Shown here: positions 35,518 through 43,317 of the stretch, piece by piece
Position numbering within the stretch: the first letter of the stretch is position 1
Layout: each line of letters begins with the position of its first letter
NCBI RefSeq assembly: GCF_003260975.1
Contig: NZ_CP030041.1
Span: forward strand, 1,029,001 to 1,093,000
Source of the DNA: Echinicola strongylocentroti
GTDB taxonomy: Bacteria > Bacteroidota > Bacteroidia > Cytophagales > Cyclobacteriaceae
Direction: 5' to 3'
DNA length: 64,000 nt
Translations under genes and position numbers: made by a program
Notes under the pieces: model-generated
Databases searched by the model: none
Told to the model about the DNA's origin: nothing
Seen by the model: only the letters and a program-made list of their open reading frames with translations

Positions 35518-36114
35518 ATGAAGAGATTACTCTTATTTATAGTATTAACATTACTATTCACTCAAATGGTACATGCCCAGACCAGACAATATTATTCCAG
35601 CGATAAACTGGCCTTGGTCTCCCCTACCGACAAAAGCAAAGGCATCAAACTGGGTGAAGATATCAGTAAAGCCATTCAGGCTTTTGGTCAGCCTACTTCC
35701 GTGGAAGATTATCCCTTCGAAACGTTAGGTATGATGGGCAAGCTATATGATTTCAACGGGAACAAATTATACGTAACCGAAGGCAAACTCCATTCATACC
35801 ATATTTTCAACAGCTCCATTTTGGTTGGCAAAATCAATGGTACCACCTTTAAAGTAGGGGATACCATCAAGTCCACCAGACGAGAGATCAAGAACGGCCC
35901 TCCAGGTGGCCCCTATCACATCACCTATAAGGACACCTATACTTTCCTGGATTTTCCTATTGTAAAAGAAGATGGATATTCCAGAAATCAGCATCATTAC
36001 TACTACGGTGTGGTCTTCGTTTTGCATAACGGCATCAAGTATGAAGCATCCGCTCATTTGTACTTCGACTCAAATAAGAAACTGTTCTATATAAGTGCAA
36101 ATCTAGCAGATTAA
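35518..36114 (+). CDS. Exported protein, tandem paralog 3 of 3
   Basis: 198 residues from the ATG at 35518. The frame is open 90 bp further upstream, but only the 35518 start gives a proper signal peptide (RLLLFIVLTLLFTQMVHAQ). It is closest to paralog 1 in the core and the C-terminus (HLYFDSNKKLFYISANLAD against HLYFDSTKKLVYIGASVVD). The three genes are spaced by about 110-130 bp with hairpins between, so each could be its own unit. Function unknown. Confidence 0.72.
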   Translation: MKRLLLFIVLTLLFTQMVHAQTRQYYSSDKLALVSPTDKSKGIKLGEDISKAIQAFGQPTSVEDYPFETLGMMGKLYDFNGNKLYVTEGKLHSYHIFNSSILVGKINGTTFKVGDTIKSTRREIKNGPPGGPYHITYKDTYTFLDFPIVKEDGYSRNQHHYYYGVVFVLHNGIKYEASAHLYFDSNKKLFYISANLAD

Positions 36115-36201
36115 ATAAGTTGCCCAAAAGTGCTTGAAATGAAGGATTGCCATCGATTCTATAATCCAAATCGGGTTATAGATCAATAGTTTCATTTCCA
36201 A

Positions 36202-36232
36202 AAAACCGAAGAAGCACTACTTCATCGGTTTT
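36202..36232 (+). terminator. Terminator after paralog 3
   Basis: A stem of about 12 bp with one mismatch (AAAACCGAAGAA / TTCATCGGTTTT), 7-nt loop, followed by TATTTAAT. Confidence 0.65.
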
Positions 36233-36250
36233 ATTTAATAAAATCATTTA

Positions 36251-36258
36251 TATCTTTG
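36251..36258 (+). promoter_or_regulatory. Probable -7 box of the GH105 gene
   Basis: TATCTTTG matches TAnnTTTG and lies 39 bp before the ATG at 36298. The box overlaps an alternative in-frame TTG at 36256, which argues against that start. No clear -33 TTG. Confidence 0.5.
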
Positions 36259-36297
36259 GCAGTAAAGCATTATTTCAATCATTTATATAAACTTCAA

Positions 36298-37425
36298 ATG
36301 AACAGCATTTTTAAAAAGGGAAAGCTGGCACTTACTATCCTGACGGTAGGGATTTGTGGCACCGCTTGGGCACAGACCAATGCCCCCACTAAACAAGAAA
36401 TCCACAACAGCATGCAAAAAGTGGCTGACTGGCAAATCGAAAACTTCTGGGAGGCAGGGCATGGCAGACGGGTCCACCAGCCTACCAACTGGACCAATGG
36501 AGCCTTGTACGTGGGCATGATGAAATGGGCCAACCTTTCGGATGATGAAACTTATACGGATTTTTTAGAAGGAATTGGCGAAAAAACCGAGTGGAAACTG
36601 GGTGAACGGCATGGGCTCTATCATGCTGATGAACATGCCGTAGGACAAATGTACCTGGAGCTTTACCGGAAATTTGATGATGAAAAAATGCTGGAGCCTA
36701 CCCAGAAGCAAATGGAGTATATCATCTACCACCCTTCCCAAAGCTCCCTGCACTGGAAAACTCCCTACCACCAAGACCGCTGGAACTGGTGTGATGCGCT
36801 GTTCATGTCGCCGCCAGTCTGGGCAAAGCTGACCAAGATCACTGGGGAAGAAAAATACTTGGATTTTATGGTATCAGAGTTCAAGGCGACCACGGATTTC
36901 CTGTTCGATAAGAAAGAAAGCCTTTATTACCGTGACGAAAGTTTCTTCGACAAAACAGATAATGGCACCAAAATCTTTTGGTCCCGTGGCAATGGATGGG
37001 TATTTGCCGGATTGGCCAACATACTCGAAGAGCTTGAGCCGGGCACTTCCGAACACAAGTATTTTGTCAAGATCTACAAGAAAATGGCCAAACGCCTAAA
37101 AGAACTGCAAACTGCCGATGGCTATTGGGCCATGAGCCTATTGGGAGCCGAATATTACCCCACTCCCGAAACCAGCGGAACGGGATTCTTCACCTTTGGA
37201 TTTGCCTGGGGCATCAATAACGGCATTTTGGACAAGGAAGATTATACACCCGTAGTTTGGAAAGGATGGAATGCCCTACAGCAATGCGTCACCGACGACG
37301 GCATGCTGGGCTATGTACAACCGATCGGTGCGGCTCCGGGGCAGGCGTGGCCAGACAAAACCGAGGTTTATGGCGTCGGCGCCTACCTGAGTGCTGGCTC
37401 GGAGGTCTATAAAATGGCCCAGTAA
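36298..37425 (+). CDS. Glycoside hydrolase family 88/105 protein (unsaturated rhamnogalacturonyl/glucuronyl hydrolase)
   Basis: 375 residues from the ATG at 36298, which gives a clean signal peptide (KLALTILTVGICGTAWAQ). The mature protein is an (alpha/alpha)6 barrel of the YteR/YesR kind. HADEHAVGQMYLELY (Asp111) and WNWCDALFMSPPVWAKL (Asp166) fit the two active-site acidic positions, and IFWSRGNGWVFAGLA and FTFGFAWGINNGIL fit conserved barrel segments. Such enzymes remove unsaturated uronic acids from the ends of lyase products of pectin or related glycans. No SusC/D pair or lyase is nearby, so it stands outside a visible polysaccharide locus. Confidence 0.92.
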   Translation: MNSIFKKGKLALTILTVGICGTAWAQTNAPTKQEIHNSMQKVADWQIENFWEAGHGRRVHQPTNWTNGALYVGMMKWANLSDDETYTDFLEGIGEKTEWKLGERHGLYHADEHAVGQMYLELYRKFDDEKMLEPTQKQMEYIIYHPSQSSLHWKTPYHQDRWNWCDALFMSPPVWAKLTKITGEEKYLDFMVSEFKATTDFLFDKKESLYYRDESFFDKTDNGTKIFWSRGNGWVFAGLANILEELEPGTSEHKYFVKIYKKMAKRLKELQTADGYWAMSLLGAEYYPTPETSGTGFFTFGFAWGINNGILDKEDYTPVVWKGWNALQQCVTDDGMLGYVQPIGAAPGQAWPDKTEVYGVGAYLSAGSEVYKMAQ

Positions 37426-37440
37426 AATAAGTAAAAGACA

Positions 37441-37483
37441 AAAAGGACTTTGCCAAGCCCATCGCTTTTGACAAGGTCCTTTT
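37441..37483 (+). terminator. Terminator of the GH105 gene
   Basis: 12-bp arms (AAAAGGACTTTG / CAAGGTCCTTTT, one wobble) with a 19-nt loop, starting 15 bp after the stop and followed by TTTTC. Confidence 0.7.
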
Positions 37484-37507
37484 CTTCATACAAGCCGTTT
37501 CAATGTT

Positions 37508-38150
37508 TACCCCGGTTTCAATGCCGTTTAGTTAAGGGGATTTCCTCCTTTTCATATACCTAAAAGTCCTTTTTTTGATTGACTTTGGCTGGGGAAACCT
37601 GATCATCTTGGTGGATTTTATCCTTTTCCTTTTTTCCCCCGAAAGCCTTCGGGGCAGGCTATTGATGAAAAAAGAAAGAAAAAAATCTAGGCCGGTGGTA
37701 TGCCTTTTAAAATGGAACATGGGTTTACCCTGCGACCGAGATCCGTCACCCATTTTAATTTCCACCCGATGGCTACGACCTAAAAGTGAGTGGGTCTCGC
37801 TGTTCCACGACGCGAGCCAACTCACTTTCTTAACGGCCTCCACCATCGGCTGGAAAACAGGCATACCAAGGGCCGTAATAAGGAAGCGATACCTTTTTTG
37901 GCTCAGGGGGGCTTATAGTTCTCGCTCAACTTGGTTACTTAAGAAAATATACCACTACATCGAATAATGATGATAATTTATCCATAAGAAACTTATTAAT
38001 CGGATCCGCCTTGCAGGTATTGGGCGTTAAGAAATTAAAAAGCGGATGGGCAAAAAGGCAGGCTTGTTTGACGAAATGCTGCCCAAGGAAAAAATATAGA
38101 ACCCATATTTTCCAGATACACACTAACTAAACGGCATTGAACCCGATTTA
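37508..38150. mobile_element. Family C repeat, copy 2, bounded by short inverted repeats
   Basis: The segment from 37757 on matches 29132-29689. Its outer ends are inverted: CCGGTTTCAATGCCGTTTAG near 37513 against the reverse complement of AACTAAACGGCATTGAACCC near 38126. This suggests a non-autonomous or decayed transposable unit of about 640 bp. It also holds a REP-like hairpin (CCCCGAA / TTCGGGG near 37640). Copy 1 lacks the left end and has an extra internal block. No transposase gene is present. Confidence 0.65.
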
Positions 38151-38199
38151 TGCATTAAATCTGCAAACATTGGTTTACAGACCATTTTAAAGATGTGTA

Positions 38200-38246
38200 C
38201 CATGGGTGCTGCCCATGGGGCTATAGATGTCACGCCCTTTCAGGGC
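38200..38246. repeat. Two short hairpins, REP-like
   Basis: CCATGGG/CCCATGG (38200-38218) is followed by GCCCT/AGGGC (38234-38246) and TTTCTTTTA. A similar CATCGCCCATGG stretch occurs near 59168. An ORF drawn through this region continues into dut and is not credible. The remaining 290 bp up to dut show nothing recognisable. Confidence 0.45.
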
Positions 38247-38532
38247 TTTCTTTTATACTACTTGACTTGCCTGTTTAAGAAGAAAGTCAGCACCAATCTT
38301 AATCATCTGCGCCACCTGCCTCGCCGAGGTCAATCAGCGTTCTATCCAAACCGTCCCAAATCCTCCACCTTTTCCGCTGGCCCCGTAAAAACCCTGTGCC
38401 ATTACAAACCTGTTCCGCTACAAAAAGACAAGCCCCGACAAACCGTTGTAGGCATCAAGGAAACTGGACATACCAGCTGCACTTTCATTGCTATTTTTCA
38501 CCATCACGTTCCTTCAAATAAAAATAACCCCC

Positions 38533-38540
38533 TATCTTTG
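38533..38540 (+). promoter_or_regulatory. Probable -7 box of dut
   Basis: TATCTTTG lies 31 bp before the dut ATG. The -33 region has GTTCCTT instead of a clean TTTG. Confidence 0.5.
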
Positions 38541-38571
38541 ACCCAAATAAACATCAAAAAAAAATTCAACC

Positions 38572-39006
38572 ATGCAGGTCAACGTCATCAACCAATCCAA
38601 GCATCCACTTCCCGAATACCAAACGGACCTTTCTGCAGGCCTGGATCTAAGGGCCAATTTAACGGAACCGATCACCTTGGAGCCGCTGGAAAGGACCTTG
38701 GTAGGCACAGGCTTGTTCATGGAACTACCTGCAGGCCATGAAGCCCAGATTAGACCTAGGAGTGGTCTGGCCTATAAGCATGGCATTACCGTCCTCAACT
38801 CCCCGGGAACGATAGATGCGGATTATAGGGGAGAAATAAAGGTGCTCTTGGTAAATCTGTCCAAGGAACCTTTCGAAATCAACAATGGTGAACGTATCGC
38901 CCAAATGGTGGTGGCACGCCACGAACAAATCCAATGGAAAGAGGCTACAGAAGTATCCGAAACCCAAAGAGGAGCAGGAGGTTTTGGCAGTACAGGGCAA
39001 TCCTGA
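38572..39006 (+). CDS. dut: dUTP diphosphatase
   Basis: 144 residues, trimeric dUTPase that turns dUTP into dUMP and pyrophosphate, protecting DNA from uracil. All five family motifs are present: AGLDLRAN (1), [10 protein letters not shown] (2), [16 protein letters not shown] (3, catalytic Asp), ERIAQMVVA (4) and [10 protein letters not shown] (5, the C-terminal lid). Normal length and intact. It begins the envelope gene block running to the tonB genes. Confidence 0.97.
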   Translation: MQVNVINQSKHPLPEYQTDLSAGLDLRANLTEPITLEPLERTLVGTGLFMELPAGHEAQIRPRSGLAYKHGITVLNSPGTIDADYRGEIKVLLVNLSKEPFEINNGERIAQMVVARHEQIQWKEATEVSETQRGAGGFGSTGQS

Positions 39007-39030
39007 AAAGTCAATTTTCCAAAAATGGTT

Positions 39031-39063
39031 TTTGGTGATTGAACTAAAAAGACTTTAATTTTG
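39031..39063 (+). promoter_or_regulatory. Possible promoter of the TPR gene
   Basis: TTTG at 39031 and TAATTTTG at 39056-39063, with a spacer of 21 bp (optimum about 19). It lies 62 bp before the chosen ATG. Confidence 0.45.
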
Positions 39064-39124
39064 TACGTTTTTTCAGGTGAATAACACTTATCTACCTGAT
39101 CATTTTACCAGTCCGGAATCAAGC

Positions 39125-40873
39125 ATGCGATTTTATACCCTTAAGCAACACCTACTCTTAATGGCATTGATAATGCCGCTGATGTTTCTTGGCTTAACGG
39201 CCAATGCACAAATCAACCTATTTAAAAGTGCAAAAAAGCAGCAAAAAGAAGAGGACAAAGCCGCCCGGCTGTTTATTGAAGGAGAGAAGCACATGATGCT
39301 GGAAGATTATGAAAAGGCCTATTTTTATTTTGACAAGGCACATGACCTGACCCCAGAATCTGGGGCGGTAAATTTCAAGATGGCTGAAATACTGGCGCGC
39401 GCCAATCAAAACGAAAAAGCACTCGAACATGGCCAAAAAGCCATTGAAGCTGACCCAGAAAACAAGTATTACCACCTGCTAATTGCCGAAGTCTATACCC
39501 AACAAAACCAACCGAAAAAAGCGGCGGAAATCCTCAAGACCCTCATCGAGCGTTCTGATGACAACCAACAATACATTCTCGAACTGGCCTCACTTTATCT
39601 TTCCACCCAGCAGTTTGAAAAGGCGTTGGAGGCCTTGGACGAAGCCGAAGAATATTATGGCGTAATCGAACAGCTTTCCGTTCAAAAACAGCGCATATAT
39701 CTTAAGCAAAACAACTTGGAAGCGGCCATAAAAGAGGGAGAAAAACTAATTGAGGCCAACCCTGGAAACTCCCGCTATGTGCTAGCATTGGTGGAGATGC
39801 TCTTTAACAACAACCGTACCGACCAAGCCCTAAGCATGGTGAATGCGTCATTAGAGGACTACCCAAACCAACCCAACTTGCACCTGGCCGCTTACACACT
39901 TTATAAAAAGCAAGAGCAATTCACTTCCGCACAGGAACACCTCTTCACCGCCTTCCAAAGCCCAGACTTAGAGGGAGAGGTAAAGGCGCAGACCTTTGGA
40001 GACATCATCCAAAAAGACCTAAAAACCACTGAACGTGAAAGTCTCTTGGACAGTTTGCAAACATTGATGGTCAAGACCAGCCCCAAGAGTGCTCCGGTGT
40101 TTACCATCATGGGGGACCGAGCCATGCAAAACCAACAGCCAATAAAGGCACTGGAATACTACCAACAATCCATTGCACTCAATCCCCAGGACGCCAAAGT
40201 CCTACAAGGAGTCATCAGTCTGATGTTTGAACAGGGCAAGGATTTTGAAGAGATAGAAGAATACACCGTAATAGCCACAGAGGAATTCCCCAAAAAGCCT
40301 GAATTTTGGTTTTTTGACGGCACCGCCAAGCTGGCGCTTAAAAAACATGAGGCCGCCGAATCCTCCTTAACGCAGAGTCTAGACCTCAATGAAGGCGCCA
40401 ATAAGCAACTTGACCTGATGGTACTTGGCCAATTAGGCGACACCTACCATGCCTTGGACAAGGACGAAAAGGCTTTCGATGCATATGATAAAGTATTGGA
40501 GATTTCTCCAGAAGATGAGCATGTACTGAACAATTACGCTTATTTTTTGTCGTTGGAAAAAAAGGACTTGGACAAAGCCCTGGATATGTCTTCCAAGCTA
40601 GTAAGAAGGTTCCCCGACAATGCAACCTACCTGGACACGCACGCTTGGGTACTTTTCCAAAACAAAGACTATCAGAATGCAGAGAAATACATGAAAAAGG
40701 CCCTTGACATAGAGGAAAGCCCCAGCGGAGTCATGCTGGAGCACTACGGTGATATCCTGTTCCATATGGGCAATCAAAAAGAAGCGGTAAACTATTGGCA
40801 AAAGGCCGTAGGAAAAAGTGATGTTTCCGATGTACTGGACAAAAAAATAAAGGACAAAAAATACTATGAATAA
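39125..40873 (+). CDS. Exported tetratricopeptide repeat protein
   Basis: 583 residues from the ATG at 39125; an upstream GTG (39077) would place 16 polar residues before the signal peptide. The signal (LLLMALIMPLMFLGLTANAQ) is followed by about 12 TPR-like helix pairs across the whole length, for example YEKAYFYFDKAHDLTPESGAV, EKALEHGQKAIEADPENKYY and NAEKYMKKALDIEESPSG. It is likely a periplasmic scaffold. Its stop overlaps the next gene's start by 8 bp, so it is translationally coupled to the DUF4292 lipoprotein. The order dut-TPR-DUF4292-M23 is common in Bacteroidota. Confidence 0.88.
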   Translation: MRFYTLKQHLLLMALIMPLMFLGLTANAQINLFKSAKKQQKEEDKAARLFIEGEKHMMLEDYEKAYFYFDKAHDLTPESGAVNFKMAEILARANQNEKALEHGQKAIEADPENKYYHLLIAEVYTQQNQPKKAAEILKTLIERSDDNQQYILELASLYLSTQQFEKALEALDEAEEYYGVIEQLSVQKQRIYLKQNNLEAAIKEGEKLIEANPGNSRYVLALVEMLFNNNRTDQALSMVNASLEDYPNQPNLHLAAYTLYKKQEQFTSAQEHLFTAFQSPDLEGEVKAQTFGDIIQKDLKTTERESLLDSLQTLMVKTSPKSAPVFTIMGDRAMQNQQPIKALEYYQQSIALNPQDAKVLQGVISLMFEQGKDFEEIEEYTVIATEEFPKKPEFWFFDGTAKLALKKHEAAESSLTQSLDLNEGANKQLDLMVLGQLGDTYHALDKDEKAFDAYDKVLEISPEDEHVLNNYAYFLSLEKKDLDKALDMSSKLVRRFPDNATYLDTHAWVLFQNKDYQNAEKYMKKALDIEESPSGVMLEHYGDILFHMGNQKEAVNYWQKAVGKSDVSDVLDKKIKDKKYYE

Positions 40874-41606
40874 ACACTTTTTGCTGAGTTTATTTGCGGC
40901 CATTTTGCTTTTGGCAGGCTGTGCCAAAAAGACGCGGGTCTATTCTTCTGACGAGACCATGAAGGAGTTTACCCCCTCCTATTTTGACTATAGTTACCTT
41001 AGTGCCAAAGCACGTGTGGTCATGGAGGAAGAAAGCGGCAAAACCACCCGCGGCACACTTAACCTCCGGGCAAAGAGGGATAGCGTCATTTGGTTCAGCA
41101 TCAGTCCAGGACTGGGCATAGAAGCAGCCAGAGGAATCATCACCCGTGAGGACATCAAGGTCATGGACCGGATCAATAATAAGGACATTAACCTTACCTT
41201 TGACCAGTTCCAAAACACTTATGGCCTTAAACTTTCATTGGATTTGTTCCAAAACGTACTCTTTGCCAATATCCCATACGGTGTCAGCTATCGGGACCGT
41301 TTGATCAGGGTAGGAAAAACCTTCGAGCTTACCCAGCGAAGAGATGGCATTACCTATGAATCAGTGGTAGGTGTCCAGCATGGAAAGGTCAATGAACTTA
41401 CCACTTCTGCCAGGTTTCATAAAGGCAAGCTATCTGCCAGCTACCCAGAGTTCGAAGATTTGGATGGCCAGCCTTATGCCTATAAGATCCTTTTGCGGAT
41501 ATTGATGGAAAACGAATCCTCCGACCTCCAATCTACTGTGGTCAATCTGGAATTCAATAAGGTAGAGATCCAGGACTCCCCACTCTCATTCCCTTATAAC
41601 TTTTGA
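40866..41606 (+). CDS. DUF4292 lipoprotein
   Basis: 246 residues. Lipobox LLAGC (Cys at residue 19). The mature domain begins YFDYSYLSAKARVVMEEESGKTTRGTLNLRAKRDSVIWFSISPGLGIEAARG, the DUF4292 pattern, which resembles the LolA/LolB open barrel (acyl-chain carrier fold). A role in lipoprotein or lipid transfer at the outer membrane is inferred from that likeness. It is coupled to the TPR gene before it and separated by 3 bp from the EnvC-like gene. Confidence 0.87.
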   Translation: MNKHFLLSLFAAILLLAGCAKKTRVYSSDETMKEFTPSYFDYSYLSAKARVVMEEESGKTTRGTLNLRAKRDSVIWFSISPGLGIEAARGIITREDIKVMDRINNKDINLTFDQFQNTYGLKLSLDLFQNVLFANIPYGVSYRDRLIRVGKTFELTQRRDGITYESVVGVQHGKVNELTTSARFHKGKLSASYPEFEDLDGQPYAYKILLRILMENESSDLQSTVVNLEFNKVEIQDSPLSFPYNF

Positions 41607-41609
41607 TCT

Positions 41610-42860
41610 ATGAAGTACTTTCTGGCGCTAGTTTTTCTGTTTTCACTCACTTGGGCTGTAGCTCCTGACCAGCACGCTCTTTTGGCACAGACATCCAAAA
41701 CCCGTACTGAACTGGAGAAAGAAAAAGCAGCAGTTCTCCAACGGTTAAAGGAATTCGATGAGATACTGAAAAAAACATCCGCCAGAAAGAAAAATACCAT
41801 CAGTGAACTTAATGTGGTCAGCAAACAATTGCAGACCCGTGTCAGTTATATCCAGACCCTCAACAACGAAGTAGCCCTCCTCAATAAGGAAATCAAGGAA
41901 ACGGATAACCTGATCATCTCCCTGGAGGAGGACCTGACTACATTAAAGGAAGAATATGCCCACATGGTCTATGTCTCAGCCAAGCTGAACAGTGGCGTGA
42001 CCATATTGACCTTTATTTTCAGCTCTTCTACTTTCAAGCAGCTCTACATGCGCCTCAGGTACCTCAAGCAATATAGTGACGCCAGAGAAAAACAGGTAGA
42101 ACAGATCGAGAAAGTAAGTGCTGACCTCCAACAACAGCAGACCAAACTGGAAAAGCAAAAATCCGACAAGCAAGCTGCACTGCAAGAAGAACAAAGCCAG
42201 AAAAAAGAACTGGACCAACTCAAGCAAGAACAGCAATCCATCGTCAACACCTTGACCAATAAAGAAGAGGAAATCCGAAAGGACATTGCCGAGACCAAAA
42301 AGCAGCAAGAAGAGCTGAACCGACTGATTCGTAAAGTCATAGAAGAGGAAATCAAGCGCGCAGAAGCCGAAGCAAAAAAAGCCAACACCAAAACCACCAA
42401 AACGTCGGGGAGCAGCATGCCGATGACTCCAGAGGCAGCTGCATTATCCAGCTCCTTTTCCAGCAATCGCGGCAAATTACCGTGGCCAGTAGCCAGCGGG
42501 TTTGTGTCAGAAGCCTATGGCGACCACCCTCACCCTACGCTAAAAGGTATCATGATCACCAATGACGGTGTGGATATCCAGACCAACCCCAGTGAAAATG
42601 TCCGTGCGGTATTTGACGGAGTAGTGACCAAAATCTCTACCATCCCAGGCATGGGTGGCACCATCATCATCCGCCATGGTGAATATTATACCATGTATAG
42701 TCGACTTAAGACCATTACTGTAAAATCCGGACAAAATGTCAATGCAAATGATATAATTGGGGAAGTAGCGACGAGCAGTGACGGGGTATCAGAAGTCCAC
42801 TTCCAAACATGGAAAGGACTCCAAAAGATGAATCCATCCATTTGGCTGGTAGGAAAGTAA
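41610..42860 (+). CDS. EnvC-like murein hydrolase activator with degenerate LytM domain
   Basis: 416 residues. After the signal peptide (FLALVFLFSLTWAVAPDQHALLAQ) a long coiled coil fills about 30-265 (for example QQQQTKLEKQKSDKQAALQEE). An M23/LytM domain follows at about 290-416 (PWPVASGFVSEAYGDHPHP). The usual zinc ligands are changed: where 'HxGxDI' stands in active enzymes there is NDGVDIQ, and the 'HxH' site reads SEVHFQ. That is the EnvC/NlpD pattern, in which the domain activates amidases rather than cutting peptidoglycan itself. The coiled coil would bind a division-site partner such as FtsX. Confidence 0.88.
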   Translation: MKYFLALVFLFSLTWAVAPDQHALLAQTSKTRTELEKEKAAVLQRLKEFDEILKKTSARKKNTISELNVVSKQLQTRVSYIQTLNNEVALLNKEIKETDNLIISLEEDLTTLKEEYAHMVYVSAKLNSGVTILTFIFSSSTFKQLYMRLRYLKQYSDAREKQVEQIEKVSADLQQQQTKLEKQKSDKQAALQEEQSQKKELDQLKQEQQSIVNTLTNKEEEIRKDIAETKKQQEELNRLIRKVIEEEIKRAEAEAKKANTKTTKTSGSSMPMTPEAAALSSSFSSNRGKLPWPVASGFVSEAYGDHPHPTLKGIMITNDGVDIQTNPSENVRAVFDGVVTKISTIPGMGGTIIIRHGEYYTMYSRLKTITVKSGQNVNANDIIGEVATSSDGVSEVHFQTWKGLQKMNPSIWLVGK

Positions 42861-43036
42861 GCAGCGTACCGGCTAGGGAGTATCTCGCTAGGTGGTATGA
42901 TAAAGATATGAGGTAATTAATACCCCAATAACTGCCTCCCGCCCTGTAATTCATCCCTCACTGTAAGTATATATCCTAGAATATGAGTATCTTTACAAAA
43001 AAGATATTGAAAAAAACAAGAACTGTGTACGATTCC

Positions 43037-43067
43037 TTTGTGTTAGTAAGACACAGTTATATCTTTG
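43037..43067 (+). promoter_or_regulatory. Consensus Bacteroidota promoter for tatA
   Basis: TTTG at 43037-43040, exactly 19 bp, then TATCTTTG at 43060-43067. This is a full match to TTTG-N19-TAnnTTTG, ending 29 bp before the tatA ATG. Confidence 0.82.
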
Positions 43068-43096
43068 TACCGATTTAAAACTTAAATACGCTTATC

Positions 43097-43303
43097 ATGA
43101 CTACATTGGGTTTCATTCAGAATATAGGGGGAGGTTCCTTGGTTGTTATCATCTTGGTTGTCATCCTTCTATTCGGAGCAAAACGAATCCCTGAGCTGGC
43201 TCGCGGGCTGGGCAGAGGCATCAAAGAATTCAAGGATGCCACCAAAGAGATTCAAGATGATATCGAAGATGGCATCAAGGGAGACAGTAAAAAGAAAAGT
43301 TAA
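43097..43303 (+). CDS. tatA: Sec-independent translocase subunit TatA/TatE
   Basis: 68 residues. One membrane helix (about 12-27, [17 protein letters not shown]) is followed by the hinge [16 protein letters not shown] and an amphipathic helix with a charged tail ([17 protein letters not shown]). This is the pore-forming TatA layout. It exports folded twin-arginine proteins, and the glycosylasparaginase at 18736 is a candidate substrate. tatC is not in the window. gatA starts 14 bp after its stop. Confidence 0.94.
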   Translation: MTTLGFIQNIGGGSLVVIILVVILLFGAKRIPELARGLGRGIKEFKDATKEIQDDIEDGIKGDSKKKS

Positions 43304-43317
43304 AAAAGTAACTACCA

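Noticed and set aside
38193..38741. 182-residue ORF before and into dut
   Set aside because: It runs through REP-like hairpins and into dut in another frame, with no domain.
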